A stretch of DNA of 64,000 bases, from assembly GCF_037325665.1 (NCBI RefSeq), contig NC_090253.1, forward strand, positions 37,214,894 to 37,278,893, given 5' to 3'. The position numbers and the translations under genes are program-made. Below, in pieces: positions 13,301 through 24,822 of the stretch; position 1 is the stretch's first letter, and each line of letters begins with the position of its first letter. Origin of the DNA: Littorina saxatilis. Its lineage: Eukaryota > Mollusca > Gastropoda > Littorinimorpha > Littorinidae. The notes under the pieces were generated by a model. That model was given only the letters and a program-made list of their open reading frames with translations. It was not told the DNA's origin and made no database searches.

Positions 13301-16300
13301 CTTTTTTAAAACTGCATGAAATTTAGTTTTGATGCTTGTTATTTATACTTCAGCACAATGCCGAGAAACTGATTGAGGCTTTTTTTGATATCTCAAGTCA
13401 TTTAAAAAATATCAATGATGAAAGTGAGTGATGTTGAATTTCATGAAAAAACGCCCCCAAAAAGGGTATAACTTCTGAAGAAATTTTTTTTTCAACAAAT
13501 CCCTCAATCAGTTTCTGCAAAATAACACACTCAAGATGTACGCAAAATTTCAACAACGCAAGTTTATTAGAAAAAAAGCCTTAGGCTTTTGAAGTGACAA
13601 AAAAGTAGTTTTGAGAAAATGCACAAAACATGAAGAAAATGATTTTTTTTCACACAAACGTTTACGAAACATGTAACAAAACAACACTGACAAAACAACA
13701 AGTCTTGCTGAGTTCCACAAGAAAAACGGAAACTAAATTCAACAAAATGTTAAAAAAAACCAGCAAGTGTTCTGCAAGCACCAAGGAACCTGTTCCAAGG
13801 TCACAATGATCAACTCTCATCCGTTATGTGCACGCTGCATAAATTATGCCCATCCATAATTCCCAAATTGTTACCAGTGAAGCCTCTTATCTTGGACCTC
13901 TTTTGGACTTGCTTTGATTTTATCAGGGAAATTTATAACAGTGTCCTTTACTTTTTATACTACGATATTAGGGTTGACTTCTGTGAATTGCCATGCAGTG
14001 CCATGGGTACTTTGGAAGCTCCTCTCGAGCTTCCACCTCACCATCTGTAGAGAATATAAATTCAAAATTAATAATATGATATGTCTATTACAAACTCAAT
14101 ACGGCTATTCACATTTTCCCAACAATGACACCCCCCCCCCCCCCCCTCCTACACACACATTTGAAAAACAGGTATTGTAATATGTGATAACACGTTATTT
14201 CGGCGCATGCTTATGTCAGTGCTAATAGTCAAGCAGTGAACAAAAAGATGTTGAAAAATCATGTGAACGGTGCTAAGGCAGTGCTGGTCTGGTCTACAGC
14301 TATTGCACATACTTCATGCATCTCTGTATGTATGTCTCTGACTGCATGCAGAAACCATATGGTCTGCATGGGAAGTATGACCACAAGCAATGTTCACTCA
14401 CTGGTCCATGTGAATGCATGTTTGTTTGTGCCACAAGAAAACTTTGATCACAGGAGGAAGCTATAAGTAATATGCTCAAGAAAATAAATGTGGAAAGAAC
14501 AGATGTTTTGCCCCAACAGGACAAACCTTGTGACAACCAAGCTTCACAGTAGCCGCACATTACTGACTTTGCATCCTATTCAGTTTCTTTGCATCAGGGT
14601 GTTGTTAGTAAGATTCTCTTCTTCAGCAGTCACACACAGTCACACACAGAGCCAGAGCCGCAAACATAACCAAACACATGTATAAACTTCTACATTTCTG
14701 TCAAAAAAAAGAAGAAAAAATGCATACCTACTACAAGCTTTATCAGCTGCTTGGAATCTTTACTGCTCTGCTTGGGCTAGTATTCAGCTGCAGCAGATTT
14801 CCCAGGAGACCATGGCTGAACAAAGTCATTTTTGTATTGATTGTTCTTTTTTTAAGCAGCTTATTTGCTTTTTTCCCGAAAAAAGATATAGGGTCTGCCT
14901 TTTCGTTGCCATAAATGGCGAACTCCGTGTTGTCCTTACTGCCGTACACATTCCGCTCCGCAACTCTAAAATAAGTCGTGGTTCAAAACACACATGGAAA
15001 CGTGCTTCAAACATACACCAACGATGGTGATTTCTTGCTCCAACCGAGCTGTTGCAAGGGAAGCAGCATAGTTTCCAGCCAATTTTCATTCTGGACGAAG
15101 TTGAATGCACAAACTTGATCTTCCGATTCGTTCTTAGCAATAGCAGACGACACTATCGACTCGCAATTTCTTTTTAAACTTCTGTCACGCCAGCCTCTGC
15201 AACTGATCTGATTTTACCCAATAATCATCCTTTGCGTGTCTAGCACTGAAATCGGGGTAAAACGTGTGATAAACTGAAGATTCCACAAAGATATCCAAGG
15301 AAAATCGCAGCTGTAGATGTTTCACATCGCCTTTGGCAAGATCTGGCGGAAATTGAAGAATATTGCATTCTGGGAAGGCCGAATCGAACCGAACGAGACC
15401 GAGCATAAACGAAGTTTAATATCCGCGATTCGATTGGTCAGTAGCGAAAATTGTTCATACGGAATTTCCCGGAATCTTCATCGGTTCTCTTCGGCTCTTT
15501 GGAATGTCTTCTTGTTGCTGTTACTAACGGCGCGAAACCAGTAAACGGAAATTCCCGTTGTCCGCGGTATGAACTGATCCTAGCAAAGAAAAGACAACTC
15601 ATTCCAGTCATGCAAACGTGACTACCGTTCACGATTTGTTTGACTCACAGTCACCACTCAAACATACGCATTTTTTTGCTGTTTTGTGTGTTTTCAATAC
15701 ACAATTGCATACACATACATTGTTCATTTAGCCGTTTTGACCGTTTATGATTAATTCTGATCTAAAATCAGTACATCAGAGTAACCAGAAGAGGTTCAAA
15801 ATCCAGAATCAGAAAGAAAACGGAAATGACCAGGGAACAAAAAAATCACTTTTTTCACTGTGGTGTCTGCCCTTAAAGTAAAGAAAAGTTTTGCTCGTTA
15901 AAGCAAGTTACCCAGGCCGTCAGCTGACATCCTACAGGCAGCAAAAGAGTTAAACTTTTCCACACAAAAAAGGTACTTGTCACTTGCACAAAGAACACTA
16001 AACCTTCCATACCTTTTTCTTGTCCATATATACGTAGCAACCCGCTGACTCCAGGCACAGCAGGCTCAACGGAGTCAACAGCACTGTAGCAGAAATTTAG
16101 CCATTTTCAGTTTACCGATAATACGTTACATTTACAGGAAAAGACACAGTATGTAGGAATACCTTAATTCTTCAAACATTGACGCTTAAATTAATACATT
16201 CCACAAGAAAAAGTATAAATCTAACAGTCAAATACAAAGTGCTTTCCTTGTGTTCCGCTACCTAAATGCTTCTAGTGGTTTTCCTTCTTCAAAGTAATGG

Positions 16301-19300
16301 CTAAAGGGGCTACACAATATGCCTTTTATACCTTCTGACAAACAAACACAGTACCACTCTTAAGTGCATTGTACTCCAAGACATTTTCAGGTATGTACCA
16401 AACTGAAAATGGAAGACAATGCATCACATACCATTTCTCCAAAGTAATGGTTGCATTTAGCAAGGCCAGTAGATCTTTTTTCCCCATGGAGCTGGGGTCG
16501 CGCACATTTACGCCTTCAGGCCAGCCATGCGCTTTGACCTCCTTCTTGTGGACTTCCTTGTAAGGGAAACAGCTCCCCATTCCAGGACAGGCCCCTGAAA
16601 CAACATAAAGTACATCAATCCAAACAGCTGAAAGATAAATATATACACTCTTCAAGATTATTTTGTGTTTGTTGCTCTCATGTCAACATGTCAGCTTTAT
16701 TGTGATCCAGATTACAACTTACTCTGATGTGTATGTTATGCAGCATGCGCTTAATCGTTTTCTTTCAATAATATAAACATCAGAGCCACAAATTGCCACC
16801 AATGGCTTGCTGATCAGTGGAAGTGTTCACACGTGTGTTTTCCTAAACTCCCATGACCTAAAGCTAAACCCACGTAATCTTGAGTGATCATTAAGAGCCA
16901 GTAATAATTTCCGCAAGAAATTGTGAACTACGATGAACTCGCGTGTTGGTGGTGAGTGGGTCGGGGTATAAGAAAAAGTCTTACTTGTGGCAAGGTTCAA
17001 ATGTGCTCGAACCTTTTCCCTCATGAGGCTAGGTGGCAGAGCTGTTGTCACCTTGCATGTATCTGCAACGTGAAAGAAAAATAACATGAACATTTACAAC
17101 TGGTGCACACACCAGAATGAGTTTGGGATTTACCCCCAATATAAGATTTTTATCCCCCAGAGGGATAAATTGTAATGAATGATGCCAGTTCTGTGAGCAA
17201 TGTAGCTGTCTTGATGAACTACCTAAATATATCAACACTATCACACAGTTTGCTTCATAAAGAAAGTAACAATTTGACCCAACAATTAAAACAAATGATA
17301 AAAGGCACATCAAGCACCATCTTTTTTTTTCTCATAATAATTTGAAGTTGATTAAAGGCACAGTAAGCCTCCCGTAAACCATCACAGAGCTCCCCGAGCG
17401 TCTACATACAGTACAAGCATACTTCCATTTGAACGCTCACCGAACGGGAACATCCTGGCTGCTTTCTGTCGAGCGTGAGAAATTTTCAAAGAATTTATTT
17501 TCGTGGACTTAGCTTTTACCAATAATGGCGCCTCGTTTTGGTGCTGGCTGTTATGAATATTCAATACCGGAAATCACGCCCGGACAGTAAGCCTCCCGTA
17601 AACTACTGTCAGGCTTTTATAGTACACACAGTACAAACACCCTTCCATTTGAACGCTCACCAAACGGGAACATCCTAGGTGCCCTACGTAAAGAGCGAGC
17701 AATTTTTAAATAATTAATTTTGCAGATTGTCAAAAATGAGTTACTTCCCTTCGCGTCTCATTCAGAAAAGCCCGGAAGCAGGGTCACGCAAGGGTCGTAG
17801 CAGACGACGGTTTATCAGTACATATCGCCGTTCCTCTCAACAGTCAAAAGCCATCGCTAGAGTTCTTGTGAACCACAGCCGTTTGTTTCGTGCATAAAAA
17901 CGTGCTATTGTAGATAAGCTCACATCGAGTCGCATTCAAATGACTAACTGACGACTACATTGTGAAAAAGGGAAACTGGATCACACGGGTTCACGATGGC
18001 TCAGGGGTAAGATAAACCACGCAAAAATAAATTCTTTGAAAATTGTTCGCTCTTTACGGAGGGCACCTAGGATGTTCTCAATCGGTGAGTGTTTAAATGA
18101 AAGGGTGTTTGTACTGTGTGTAAGAGCCTGACCATATCTGTGATGGTTTACGGGAGGCTTACTGTGCCTTTAACATAAACACAAACACAGTGAAATGCTG
18201 ATAATTATATTCTTACAGGCTGAGGCTATTTCTCTGCTGAGAATTCTGGAATCCTTGAGGACTTTGAAAATGGCCCCGTCACCATACATTTCGCACGCTG
18301 GATTGGCCTTCTCCCTGTCATACAGGAAGACGCAAGTGTCCAATCCAGCGTTCTTGAAGTCAACTAACTGGGGAAAAGAAAGAAATAATCACGTATGAAG
18401 ACATCAATAACACTGTGTATTCAGCACGTCCCTGTTCTTTGTTTCTTACACATGCAGACACATACATGGTCAATTGTATCAAAAATTGAGCATCACAAGT
18501 TTTCACAGCATTCTCTTCTTTTCAGATTGAGTTTTTTTCTGTTTTATCCAACACTGGTATTTATGCATGGTCAACATGACAGGAAAACTACAATCACTCA
18601 TAGGCGCTGACAACTTGGATACCCTGCTTTTCCACATAATCACAGAGGTAAAGGAAGCTTCCACTTTACAGTTACAGTACAGGGATGATCAAATCCCCCC
18701 CCCCTTTTTTTTTTTAAATATTGTTTCTTTTCTTAAGGAACAGCCTTTCCTGGTACCAAAATGCATGAAAATAATACCTTTTTTTTTCTTTTTTTAGAAA
18801 CCGGATTCTCTGGTTTTATAAGTTTTCAAAAAATGGATTTCCATTGAGAACGGGAAAGGTGTTAGCCCTGTAGGCGTTTGCAATGGTCTCCATGGAAGTT
18901 GCACTTACTGAAATTTGTTAGCAATCTGTTTCGTGCAATCCACATCTGAAACGTAAAAATACTTTACCACACTCCGAAGCTTGTCTCTCAGCTTGTTGTG
19001 GTCTGCCTTGCTTGACGCGTTCATTGCAGCAGCCTTCACCCTGCACGCTTCTTTTTCCTCAGGGGAAGCATTCTTCCACCTTGATCCACCCTCTTTGAAG
19101 GTTTCAGCGCGGGAGCCTTGAGCTAAAACATAGTGTTGAACAATGAATCAATGGTTCTTGACAATATCAACGTTGTTATCTATCTATGTTGTGTCTGTAA
19201 TATAACTGCAGTTCACTCATACTTGTCATTGTTTTAACACGGAATTCTACTTTATCTACGTACATATATAATGATATTCTCTCCCAAAAAAGAAACTTGA

Positions 19301-20368
19301 CACAGGTAAACATTGATTTTTGTCAAATAATTATGTTAGAGGAAAGCACCAAAATTCAGTTTGAAATTTGTCAGTTGCATTGTTGCAAACCATTAAACCA
19401 CAAAAAGAATATAATAAAACCGATACTTTACTGGGTGGTCGCCCTTTTATTGAATTGCAAAAATCTTCTCTGCACAAAAATTATGTGCATGGCGCCGTGA
19501 TGTTTTTGCCTCTGTCTAAGCCTCAAGTGGCAGAGATGAGAAAGCCATATCAACCGCAATTCTGTGACCCCGCGCCTGCAATTAAGGTGCGGAAAATGCC
19601 ACGACTGACTAAAGCCCAGTGCCATAATGCTATTGTCCGGTTGCAAGCAGGTACAACTAATGAAGATGTTGCAAGGCATGTTGGTTTGTCCCAACAAACT
19701 GTATGTGCATGAATGGAGCTCTTTTAAATGCCACTTAAAGTGTACAGGACAGACCAAGGTCAGGCCGACCTAGAGTTACCACACCGGCTCAGGATCGGTA
19801 TTTCAGGGTGAGACACTCCGTGAACGGTTCACAATACCGCTACGCAGATTCCGGGGGTGCCTCTCCCAAAAAGGAAACTTGAAAAAAGAACATCATGGCG
19901 CCATGCACATGGTTTTTGTGAAGAAAATATTTATGCAATTCAATAAAAGGGAGACCACCCAGTAAAGTATCGGTTCAATTATGTTCTTTTTGTGGTTTAA
20001 AGTCAATAGCCCGGCGGAAATTTTGCTGGCCCGGTACGTACCACAGTTGATCTGCAGTGTTTAAATGTCTTTAAAACTGAATACTACAACCAAAAGGGTT
20101 GATTTGACTAGAATTGTCATTGGCCAGCCGAGGATGTGAACATCCCTGGACACGTAAAAAAAATTTTTAAAAAGTCAGCGCCTTTTGGTTTTAGACACCT
20201 GATGATTTATAGCAGCTTCGGTTGACAAGCTGATTGCTTATAAACTTCATTTTTATCCACAAAAAAATAAAGAAATAAAAAAATTCATACCGTTCTTTAA
20301 TTGACTAGACATAAACACATGGAATGCATGATGGGGCATCTTGACAGCTTTTTTTATCTGCAGGTAAT
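7462..20368 (-). CDS. HMG-box-like protein, nine exons, 5' end not found
   Basis: Exons on the minus strand, in order: 20368-20291, 19122-18968, 18367-18217, 17062-16985, 16594-16432, 16083-16013, 10836-10777, 9645-9589 and 7817-7462 (stop TAA). Every junction has GT and AG, and the phases agree throughout (about 389 residues). The first two exons give an HMG-box-like stretch: an aromatic cluster (HHAFHVFMSSQ), then RWKNASPEEKEACRVKAA. Later exons include KAHGWPEGVNVRDPSSMGKKD and a basic C-terminal module (SYFKSDI, GSLPGIKEIQAFL, VRSKIFNERKKFR) that I associate with uncharacterised invertebrate proteins. A nuclear DNA-binding role is inferred from the HMG similarity only. The start-codon exon was not located. 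Introns carry a Tc1/mariner remnant, TTAA elements and a 1.27-kb palindromic element. The two exons 10836-10777 and 9645-9589 look like duplicates of one another. Confidence 0.72.
8033..9305. mobile_element. 1.27-kb palindromic DNA element with internal inverted satellite
   Basis: The ends are GTTAACCCGTGATTTGTAAA and its reverse complement, flanked by the 7-bp direct repeat AAGAACT (8026-8032, 9306-9312). Inside, a unit of about 125 bp built on ATCCCATTTTGGCG and AGGCCAAGTGTCATTTTACC occurs about three times forward (8340-8720) and about twice inverted (8840-9120). It lies in the last intron of the HMG-box-like gene. No transposase is visible; the open frames inside are products of the repeat. 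Confidence 0.85.
9993..10081 (+). other. Possible exon with zinc-finger-like cysteines (weak)
   Basis: The plus strand reads VCPDCRSKGDQRRGTCSRCC, with an upstream AG near 9997 and a GT just after 10080. Cysteine spacing CxxC and CxxCC would fit a zinc ribbon. There are no partner exons and no start codon, and it lies inside an intron of the minus-strand gene, so it may be part of an old element or chance. Confidence 0.2.
10247..10373. repeat. (TC)n / (AG)n microsatellite
   Basis: A TC run is followed by a short AT-rich gap and about 45 AG units, then (GAA)n. Confidence 0.9.
10406..10521. mobile_element. Short palindromic MITE, GCCCGCTTATAAGG ends
   Basis: GCCCGCTTATAAGG at the left is matched by CCTTATAAGCGGGC at the right, about 116 bp in all, with a partially palindromic interior (TAAGGAACCTCGGTTATAAG). 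No coding capacity. Confidence 0.7.
11081..11908 (-). mobile_element. Non-autonomous element A (TTTAGTCAAG family), minus copy
   Basis: Reads as the reverse complement of 40729-41610: one end ACAAGTCGCGTAAGG, the other a small palindrome ATTTAGTCAACACTTGACTA, with a CA microsatellite just inside (11810-11840) and shared blocks GACCGATCTTTATGAAATTT and GTCCGGCCTTCGTCGAAG (or close variants). About 830 bp, no transposase frame. It lies in the intron between 16013 and 10836 of the HMG-box-like gene. Confidence 0.8.
12100..12275 (-). mobile_element. Decayed SINE fragment (family B head)
   Basis: The reverse complement carries a tRNA-like head (AATAGCTCAATCGGTAGC) followed by AGACTCTCGTCGTGTCC, as in the family B SINEs at 32375 and 57514. 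No tail remains. Confidence 0.55.
12381..13112. mobile_element. TTAA-type MITE P, copy 1
   Basis: The ends AAGGCACAGTACGTCTCCCG and CGGGAGGCTTACTGTGCC are inverted repeats. The right flank is TTAA; the left flank is TTGA, one base off. TTAA flanks are typical of piggyBac-type insertion. The element shares blocks such as CACACGGGTTCACAATG with copy 2 at 17356. No transposase. Confidence 0.75.
13117..15872. mobile_element. 2.76-kb TTAA-flanked inverted-repeat element
   Basis: The left end after TTAA (13113-13116) reads GGGGAGGCACTGGTGTTAAA, then AGTGATTTTTTTTG. The right end reads CAAAAAAATCACTTTTTTCACTGTGGTGTCTGCCC, quoted here in two parts: CAAAAAAATCACTTTTTTCA and CTGTGGTGTCTGCCC, before TTAA (15873-15876). 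The ends are imperfect inverted repeats. The interior is AT-rich with no transposase I can recognise. The left TTAA also borders MITE P, so the two elements abut. Confidence 0.6.
16715..16800. repeat. Fragment of palindromic family K
   Basis: CTGATGTGTATGTTATGC and CATCAGAGCCACAA match 48190-48275 and parts of 28010-28325. Confidence 0.5.
17356..18169. mobile_element. TTAA-type MITE P, copy 2 (compound)
   Basis: Flanked by TTAA on both sides (17352-17355, 18170-18173), with ends AGGCACAGTAAGCCTCCCGT and its reverse complement. A second internal element start (CAGTAAGCCTCCCGTAAAC near 17585) shows that two partial copies are fused in tandem. Confidence 0.8.
19396..19997 (+). mobile_element. 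Tc1/mariner remnant with long inverted repeats
   Basis: Flanked by TA on both sides (19394-19395, 19998-19999). The inverted repeats are about 115 bp (AACCACAAAAAG outward; CATGGCGCCGTGATG inward). Between them is the start of a Tc1-type transposase: a helix-turn-helix stretch (LTKAQCHNAIVRLQAGTTNE, DVARHVGLSQQTV), then in another frame RPRSGRPRVTTPAQDRYFR, the GRPR linker typical of the family. The catalytic DDE region is absent, so this is an internal-deletion derivative. It sits in an intron of the HMG-box-like gene. Confidence 0.8.
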
Positions 20369-20780
20369 CTGAAACACAAAGTGACACACAATGTATACTT
20401 ATCAATTTTTATCCTACATACGTGAGAGAGACACCCGTGAGATAATAATCGTTCAAATCACACGTGTGTATATCATGTAAATGAGGTCATGTCAAGCAAG
20501 TCTGGCAGGGACCTGTTTTTCCACTGCTTATGATGCCAAAGTCACCGAGACAAACATTATTATAGAAACACAAATTGCGCTCGCTTATTACCCTCGATGA
20601 ATCTTTAGAACTAACACGTCACGCCACACTTTCAGAGTGACGTTTCTTTGCTTTGACGTAATAGATTGCACGAGGCTTTAGAAGAGATCGAGGTTCTAAA
20701 ACAAGCGTCTTCAATTTAGCTGCCTCGAATGCAGGACATTTTCAGTAAAATACACGTAAGTACAGTATGTAGGATAAACA

Positions 20781-20924
20781 GAATACTACATGGCATGCTG
20801 TTCCGTACCAGATTTACACTCGTTGCTTTTTCAAATAGTGAACAGCTCGCTTTCGCTCGCAGTTCAATATTTAAAAAAACAACTCATGTAAATCTGGTAC
20901 GACACAGCAAGCCATGTAGTATTC
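20781..20924. mobile_element. 144-bp foldback MITE
   Basis: GAATACTACATGGCATGCTG followed by CGTACCAGATTTACA is mirrored by TGTAAATCTGGTACG and CCATGTAGTATTC at the right. The loop contains CGCTTTCGCTCGC. There is no coding capacity. Confidence 0.75.
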
Positions 20925-20979
20925 TCTATATATCATATATTTATACTGAAGAACTTTTACGTCAACAACGGCAAGAGAT

Positions 20980-21289
20980 TTGTTTGTTTGTTTGTTTGCT
21001 TAACGTCCAGCCGACCTCGAAGGGCCATATCAGGGCGGTGCTGCTTTGACATTTAACGTGCGCCACACACAAGACAGAAGTCGCAGCACAGGCTTCATGT
21101 CTCACCCAGTCACATTATTCTGACACCGGACCAACCAGTCCTGGCACTAACCCCATAATGCCAGACGCCAGGCGGAGCAGCCACTAGATTGCCAATTTTA
21201 AAGTCTTAGGTATGACCCGGCCGGGGTTCGAACCCACGAGCTCCCGATCACGGGGCGGACGCCTTACCACTAGGCCAACCGTGCCGGTT
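20980..21289 (-). mobile_element. Full-length tRNA-derived SINE with 12-bp target duplication
   Basis: The direct repeat ACGGCAAGAGAT flanks the element (20968-20979, 21290-21301). Read on the minus strand it starts with a tRNA-like head, GGTTGGCCTAGTGGTAAG as A box and GGTTCGAACCCC as B box, has a unique body, and ends in (AAAC)n. The 3' part (GACCTCGAAGG, ATATC, TTAACGTC) resembles the short insert at 47544-47605. Confidence 0.9.
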
Positions 21290-21301
21290 ACGGCAAGAGA
21301 T

Positions 21302-24032
21302 ATTTCAGCAAAGTGAGTGTATCACTATGAGTCTATCAATCACACTCATAGTCCAGGATAAACGTTATTGAAGATTGGAGTTGAAGACTTTTTTTATGCA
21401 CTCCCCCAGTGTGATTCCTGTTAAGTGGGAAAGAAAGGGTCTATGTCAAACAAAAGTGGGTTGATATCCTGTAGGTACATTTCTAGACCAGTGTTTCTTT
21501 AAAAAAAAGTCAAATTAAGGCATGACATGCTTGTGGCTAGGCGCTCACAGAGAAAACAGTTACGTATTTATACCTCTTCAGAGAGCATCTCGTACGTGAT
21601 TTGGAGGGTCAAAGGGTATTATACCCTTAATTCTACGTGATGTGGAACCCTGGACTGATGTAGAAAAGCATGTCAGACTCAAGACTCATCATACTCATAC
21701 TAGTATTAGTTTTACCAGTCAAGATCGGAATAGAAGATTAGAACATACACGGGTTTTCATTACCTCGACGCAGCAACTAAACCGGCCCTTGTAAAAACAA
21801 TAGCTACATACAGAATTAAACTCTGACACATCAATCAATCGAATTGCAAAGATTTAAACAAACTTACTGTGAGTGTGAATCCGTCGAGACGTTTCTTGTG
21901 GAAAACTCGCGCCTTGAAACGGGCATATGGAGTGATCTCCCTTTGGTCTACCACACAGGACTCTTTCGAAAAAGAATAATAAGGCACCAGGCTGCTTTTC
22001 ACATTTCAGATTGCGATTCGATTTCTACGTAGAAGATAGTTAAAAAGTCTGACAGCTGTGTCAACTTACCCTGTGTTTATGTTTTGAGTTAAATAAACGA
22101 AATAGGTTTAAAAATATCAAATTTCAATCGGAGATGGGGGGGGGGGGGGGGGGGGGCAGGGGCAGGCTACTCAGTGAGGCTTTGCAAAAATTACCTCCCC
22201 TTTTTAGCTCTGTAAAAGGTTGTTTTGATAGAATGAGGTTATTAAGACACTTCTATTGTATAAAATATAAAGTGTAAAGCTAATACTACTGTTTACCAAA
22301 CGGTAGGAGTGTTGCAAACATGTAAAATTGCCTGAAAATGCCGATTCGGTACCCGAAGCGGACGTCGGCCATTTTCAACTCCAAACGCGACGATTCGTCA
22401 GTATACCGTGTGACGTCACGTCAATATCTAAAGAGACCGTATACGTTCAGCTGGTAGTTCCGATAAGGATTTTCCGCTGATACCACCAGAAAGTATACGC
22501 TGAACGTACAAAACGTATACTGTGAGCTGCTGTGTAGCGGGCCCAGGACTGTATGTTTTGTGCGGTCTGAGCGATGTGCAATGCCTCATATATATATATA
22601 TATATTATATATAGCTATCCAAATTGCTGTTCCCGCATTTATTATATAACCCCATTCCAGTCCGCCTAAAGAGACCTAAAATATGTATGCCTGTAGGACA
22701 TTTAATATATCCTGACGACGATGTTCCCGCATTAGGAGAAAACTCCGATAGCTGAACTGACCGAGAATCGCTCTGGTTTGCACTTTTCACATGGGCATCG
22801 ATTTTGACTTGCCGACTTGACGCCGACTAAAATCGCTGGTGAGGGGAACGTTGGTAGAAAGTTTACCATGTGAACAGCACTTTACTCACTTCTCCCGTGT
22901 TAACTGATATTGTAGGTCATCTACTTTCCATTCGGTGTAGCTGCGTATTTTTGACTCCCCATCAGCGGTGTTGCCAGGACAGTCTGAACTGCCCCCCACG
23001 GTAATGGATCCCAGAACAAGAATGGTGGATGAGACGTGATTAACCATTCAGTCAATCGAATGCACTGAAATACGTCCGGCTCTCTCTAACCTTCGTTATT
23101 AAACAAGGAGAGAGAGACTGAGAGACTGAGAGACAGAGACAGACAGACAGACAGACAGACAAATAGAGACAGAGGGACGAACAGAGAAGTAAAAGGTTCA
23201 CAGCATAATATCCATTCAACGATTTTTTTTCCTTTTTAACTTTTTCAATGTTAAACACATAAAAACTATATTTTTGGAATTTTGTTTCAAAAATACAGAA
23301 AGTGATTATTTTACGATTTTCTTTACTTTTAAGCTCATTTTCAATCAGACACAACAAAACTATATATTTTCGGATACAGGAGGCAATAAGAAATTTAATG
23401 TTATAACTTTTATGATTCAAATTCCGATTTTTAAAAAAATGGAATAAAAACAGGCAACGTTTGAATGAACATTTCAATAACGAATTTTTAAGGTACCGAG
23501 CTGAAATGCAATCCCGTAGTCCGGACCGAGTCAAAGATTATGTGACAACAATTTCCATAAAATTGATGAAAACATTTTGCCGTGACAGCTTCAACTTCAA
23601 CTTTTGCAAACGGGTAAATATGACGTCCTCAAATAGCGGGGAAAAAACGTCACAAGAAAAATTCCATCAAAAATGTGTAGGCCTACTTCGATTTTCATAC
23701 AAATCCGTTTGTTAGTTTTTGAAATATGCTCTGCACAGACAGACCGACAGACACACAGACAGACACACAGACACACATACCCAGGAAGACAAACCTCACC
23801 ACTCGCCCACGTTAAATCATTCAATGTTATTGACTGAATGTAAAATGATAAAGCTGTGTACAAAATTAGCTAGCTCGGGCTCGGACTTGGTGCGACCGAT
23901 GTCCGGTCGGACTGTTGGTATTTTTAACACAAGGTCATTCAAGTAAGGTAAGAAAATCCTTGCCATGTGCCCCGAAATAAGGTAGGCTATTATAATGTAA
24001 TGCATGGCCAACTGAATCTGCGCGATTTGGCT
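21302..24032. other. No gene supported; homopolymer and microsatellites
   Basis: Holds a poly(G) run at 22136-22156, a (TA)n run near 22590-22610 and GACA/GAGA repeats at 23103-23165. The stretch 23440-23850 looks like a highly diverged relative of element A (shared GAGCTGAAATGCAATCCCGTA-type block and a CA-rich subterminal stretch). A possible minus-strand exon at about 21868-21995 is noted under rejected items. Confidence 0.45.
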
Positions 24033-24321
24033 ACAACGGAACCCTCCTCTTAAGACCCCCTGGCCACTCTCCCCAAATGTCAGACTTCCTCCATTTTTAA
24101 GACCCTGTTTTCTGAGACTTTCTGTTCTTAGCGAACAACCACCTCATGTCCCAAATAGATTCTTATTCTGGGGACAAAAATAGAAATGTAGCATAGCATA
24201 GCATAGACTTTCTGTTAATAACCTCTGTAAATTTACCCCCGTTTCCAGACTCCCTCCTTTTTAAGACCTGATTTTCTAAGATGTTTGGCTCGGAGGTCTT
24301 AAAAGGGGGTTCCACTGTTGT
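24033..24321. mobile_element. MITE R, (A)GAACCCxxCTTAAGACC ends
   Basis: ACAACGGAACCCTCCTCTTA at the left and TTAAAAGGGGGTTCCACTGT at the right form imperfect inverted repeats, with internal repeats of TTTTTAAGACCTG. A relative interrupted by other elements lies at 40597-42185. Confidence 0.65.
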
Positions 24322-24648
24322 AAGAAAATATCTAACAAAGCTTCCCGGCTGTGGAATAGGCGGGGGAGGGGGGGCTTAACGTCCTCACATGGGAATTTCC
24401 TATTGGGAATATGTATGTGGTGATATGCTGTGGCCTTTTTGCCGAAGCTTATAAAGGATATAGAATCTAACCTTTCGCTGCCGCGCCAAGGTTGTCCAGT
24501 AGTTGTGCGTATTACAGCCGGTAAACAAAACTGGCCTGTCACCAAACCGGAACTGATACTGTATAACAAGTATATAGGCTATGCTATGTAAGCGGGAAAG
24601 GATTTTCCCGGCTAAACACTGAATTAGCTTCAGGGTCAGGCAGTTGAA

Positions 24649-24730
24649 ATGGTAAGTCAAGTTGTGTTCAGCAACCTCACGGTAGATATTTGTATACTAT
24701 TATCGAGAATGACTGTGCAACTCGATCTGT

Positions 24731-24822
<92 letters not shown>

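Noticed and set aside
13990-14046. Minus-strand exon-like stretch after CTACAG (DGEVEAREELPK)
   Set aside because: No donor that keeps the phase of the neighbouring exons; it lies inside the 2.76-kb TTAA element.
21868-21995. Possible upstream minus-strand exon of the HMG-box-like gene
   Set aside because: A good donor (CACA-GTAAGT) and an open frame (EITPYARFKARVFHKKRLDG) exist, but that frame ends in phase 0 while the next exon needs phase 1; the acceptor is weak and there is no ATG.
22605-22790. Minus-strand open frame of 61 aa
   Set aside because: No start codon, no splice partners, no recognisable motif.
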